A stretch of 22,476 bases of DNA from Lachnoclostridium sp. UBA1241. Its GTDB lineage: Bacteria > Bacillota > Clostridia > Lachnospirales > Lachnospiraceae. Position 1 is the first letter of the stretch, and each line of letters opens with the position of its first letter. A model generated the notes under the pieces. It did no database searches. It was not told the DNA's origin and was given only the letters and a program-made list of their open reading frames with translations. Location: positions 20,958-43,433 of the forward strand of contig DBWJ01000088.1 of the NCBI GenBank assembly GCA_002308955.1, given 5' to 3'. The position numbers and the translations under genes were made by a program. This document shows, piece by piece, positions 21,751 to 22,476 of this stretch.

Positions 21751-21825
21751 AATAAAACTGTGCCATGTCGCAGAAACTATCGGCGACACAGAAACGGGCA
21801 CGCAGGATTCCCCTGCATGATGCCC
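21751..21825 (-). promoter_or_regulatory. Structured leader of the SDR gene with a terminator-like hairpin
   Basis: Two hairpins lie in the predicted 5' leader of about 92 bases. The first (21796-21825) pairs GGGCA with TGCCC and GCAGG with CCTGC and starts at the predicted transcript end. The second (21758-21791) pairs CTGTG with CACAG and GTCGC with GCGAC across a bulge and is followed on the minus strand by TTTTATT, a U-rich tract, 5 bases before the ribosome site at 21740-21745. This could be an attenuator; I do not recognise a known riboswitch class. Confidence 0.45.
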
Positions 21826-21830
21826 ACTAC

Positions 21831-21859
21831 ATTTTAGTGCCTGTAAGAAGTTCTGTCAA
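21831..21859 (-). promoter_or_regulatory. Promoter of the SDR gene
   Basis: Perfect -35 TTGACA (21854-21859, minus strand), exactly 17-base spacer, TAAAAT (21831-21836). This is among the best promoters in the window. It predicts a transcript start near 21824. Confidence 0.8.
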
Positions 21860-21899
21860 TTGCTTTACTTACTGAAAATGTGACGGAATTTCCGCCGTT

Positions 21900-21982
21900 T
21901 TCGGTCTTTCTGCCAAAGAAATGTAAATCCGGGCGTTGTCAGTCTTCCGGCAGAGGAAAGTCTCTCCGGAATTTCGGTTTGT
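21900..21982 (-). other. Downstream region of glmS with a hairpin, terminator uncertain
   Basis: TTCCGGAGAG and CTCTGCCGGAA form a strong stem with one bulged base, starting 10-15 bases beyond the glmS stop on the minus strand. No U-tract follows directly (GACTGACAACG). It may be a non-canonical or Rho-type end, or an RNA-stability element. Confidence 0.35.
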
Positions 21983-22476
21983 TTACTCTACCGTTACGCT
22001 CTTCGCGAGGTTTCTCGGCTTGTCCACGTCAAGACCCTTAGAAACACTCAGATAATAGCCGAGCAGCTGAAGCGGCACAATCGCGATGACGCCGATGAAA
22101 TGCTCGTCGACACGGGGTACGTAAACGGCAAAGTTTACGTTGTCCTCGACGTCGTATTTGCCGTAGGCCGTAAGGCCCATCAGGTAGGCGCCGCGGCTCT
22201 TGCACTCCATCATGTTACTGAGGGTCTTCTCGTAAAGGTCGTTCTGCGTCAGTACGCCGATGACAAGGGTTCCGTCCTCAATCAGCGAAATGGTTCCGTG
22301 CTTCAGTTCGCCGGCCGCGTAGGCTTCCGAGTGAATGTAGCTGATTTCCTTCATCTTGAGGGAGCCCTCGAGGCAGATCGCGTAGTCGATGCCGCGGCCG
22401 ATAAAAAAGATATCCCGCGCGTTGGCAAATTTCGCCGCGAACCACTGGATGCGTTCCTTGTCCTCCAGCACCCGGG
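21983..22476 (-). CDS. glmS: Glutamine--fructose-6-phosphate aminotransferase, C-terminal part
   Basis: About 163 residues of the C-terminal sugar-isomerase (SIS) region of GlmS. The enzyme makes glucosamine-6-phosphate from fructose-6-phosphate and glutamine, the entry step to UDP-GlcNAc for the wall. Diagnostic segments: FFIGRGIDYAICLEGSLKMKEISYIHSE, where the Glu, Lys and His line the sugar site, AGELKHGTISLIEDG, and the C-terminal DKPRNLAKSVTVE. The gene's 5' part, including the glutaminase domain and any glmS ribozyme in the leader, lies beyond the window edge. The start at GTG 22469-22471 is not a real start because the frame continues to the edge. It is the rightmost gene. Confidence 0.95.
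   Translation of the reverse strand, partial: RVLEDKERIQWFAAKFANARDIFFIGRGIDYAICLEGSLKMKEISYIHSEAYAAGELKHGTISLIEDGTLVIGVLTQNDLYEKTLSNMMECKSRGAYLMGLTAYGKYDVEDNVNFAVYVPRVDEHFIGVIAIVPLQLLGYYLSVSKGLDVDKPRNLAKSVTVE

Noticed and set aside
21983..22476. glmS ribozyme
   Set aside because: It would lie upstream of the glmS start, which is outside the window; nothing matching was expected or seen here.

Overview
This 22.5 kb window looks like the chromosome of a Clostridia-type Bacillota, most plausibly Lachnospiraceae. The grounds are Gram-positive Shine-Dalgarno sites, TTGACA/TATAAT-type promoters, a YtrA-type GntR/ABC operon, an LtaS-like enzyme, TPM proteins with Gly-rich tails and a polysaccharide deacetylase with Ig-like repeats. 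Family placement is inference; no rRNA or other marker is present. All confident genes are on the minus strand except a Gly-rich gene tail at the left edge and one FRG-domain gene. No tRNA, rRNA, insertion sequence or CRISPR array was seen.

Layout from left to right. (1) 1-170: tail of a plus-strand Gly-rich protein and a terminator. (2) 183-3090: a four-gene operon, read right to left: YtrA-like GntR repressor, ABC ATPase, two membrane permeases. A repeated GTGTATAT operator overlaps its promoter. (3) 3111-7470: a mixed accessory stretch with an orphan membrane-anchored solute-binding protein, a divergent FRG-domain gene, an orphan hicB antitoxin behind a broken hicA with three 15-bp-period repeats in its promoter, an AT-rich spacer, and an unrecognised membrane-anchored protein. 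(4) 7535-18760: a tightly packed run of nine genes behind one extended -10 promoter: YdcF/SanA-like DUF218 protein, double zinc-ribbon membrane protein, triple-TPM membrane protein, processive-type GT2, LtaS-like sulfatase-fold transferase, alpha/beta hydrolase, membrane-fused MurF, Ddl, and an 88-aa charged protein. (5) 18798-20850: endonuclease III overlapping the 3' end of a membrane-anchored polysaccharide deacetylase. (6) 20899-21859: an SDR oxidoreductase with a strong promoter and a structured leader. (7) 21983-22476: C-terminal part of GlmS, cut by the window edge.

The common theme is the cell envelope. GlmS feeds amino-sugar synthesis, Ddl and MurF make and attach D-Ala-D-Ala, the deacetylase modifies surface glycan, and the GT2/LtaS-like pair probably makes and decorates a surface polymer or glycolipid. 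The most interesting points are the nine-gene envelope operon with its GT2-LtaS-TPM core, the decayed hicA beside an intact hicB with a repeat operator, an octamer (AAATGTGA) found ten times on the plus strand and not found on the minus strand, and a possible attenuator before the SDR gene.
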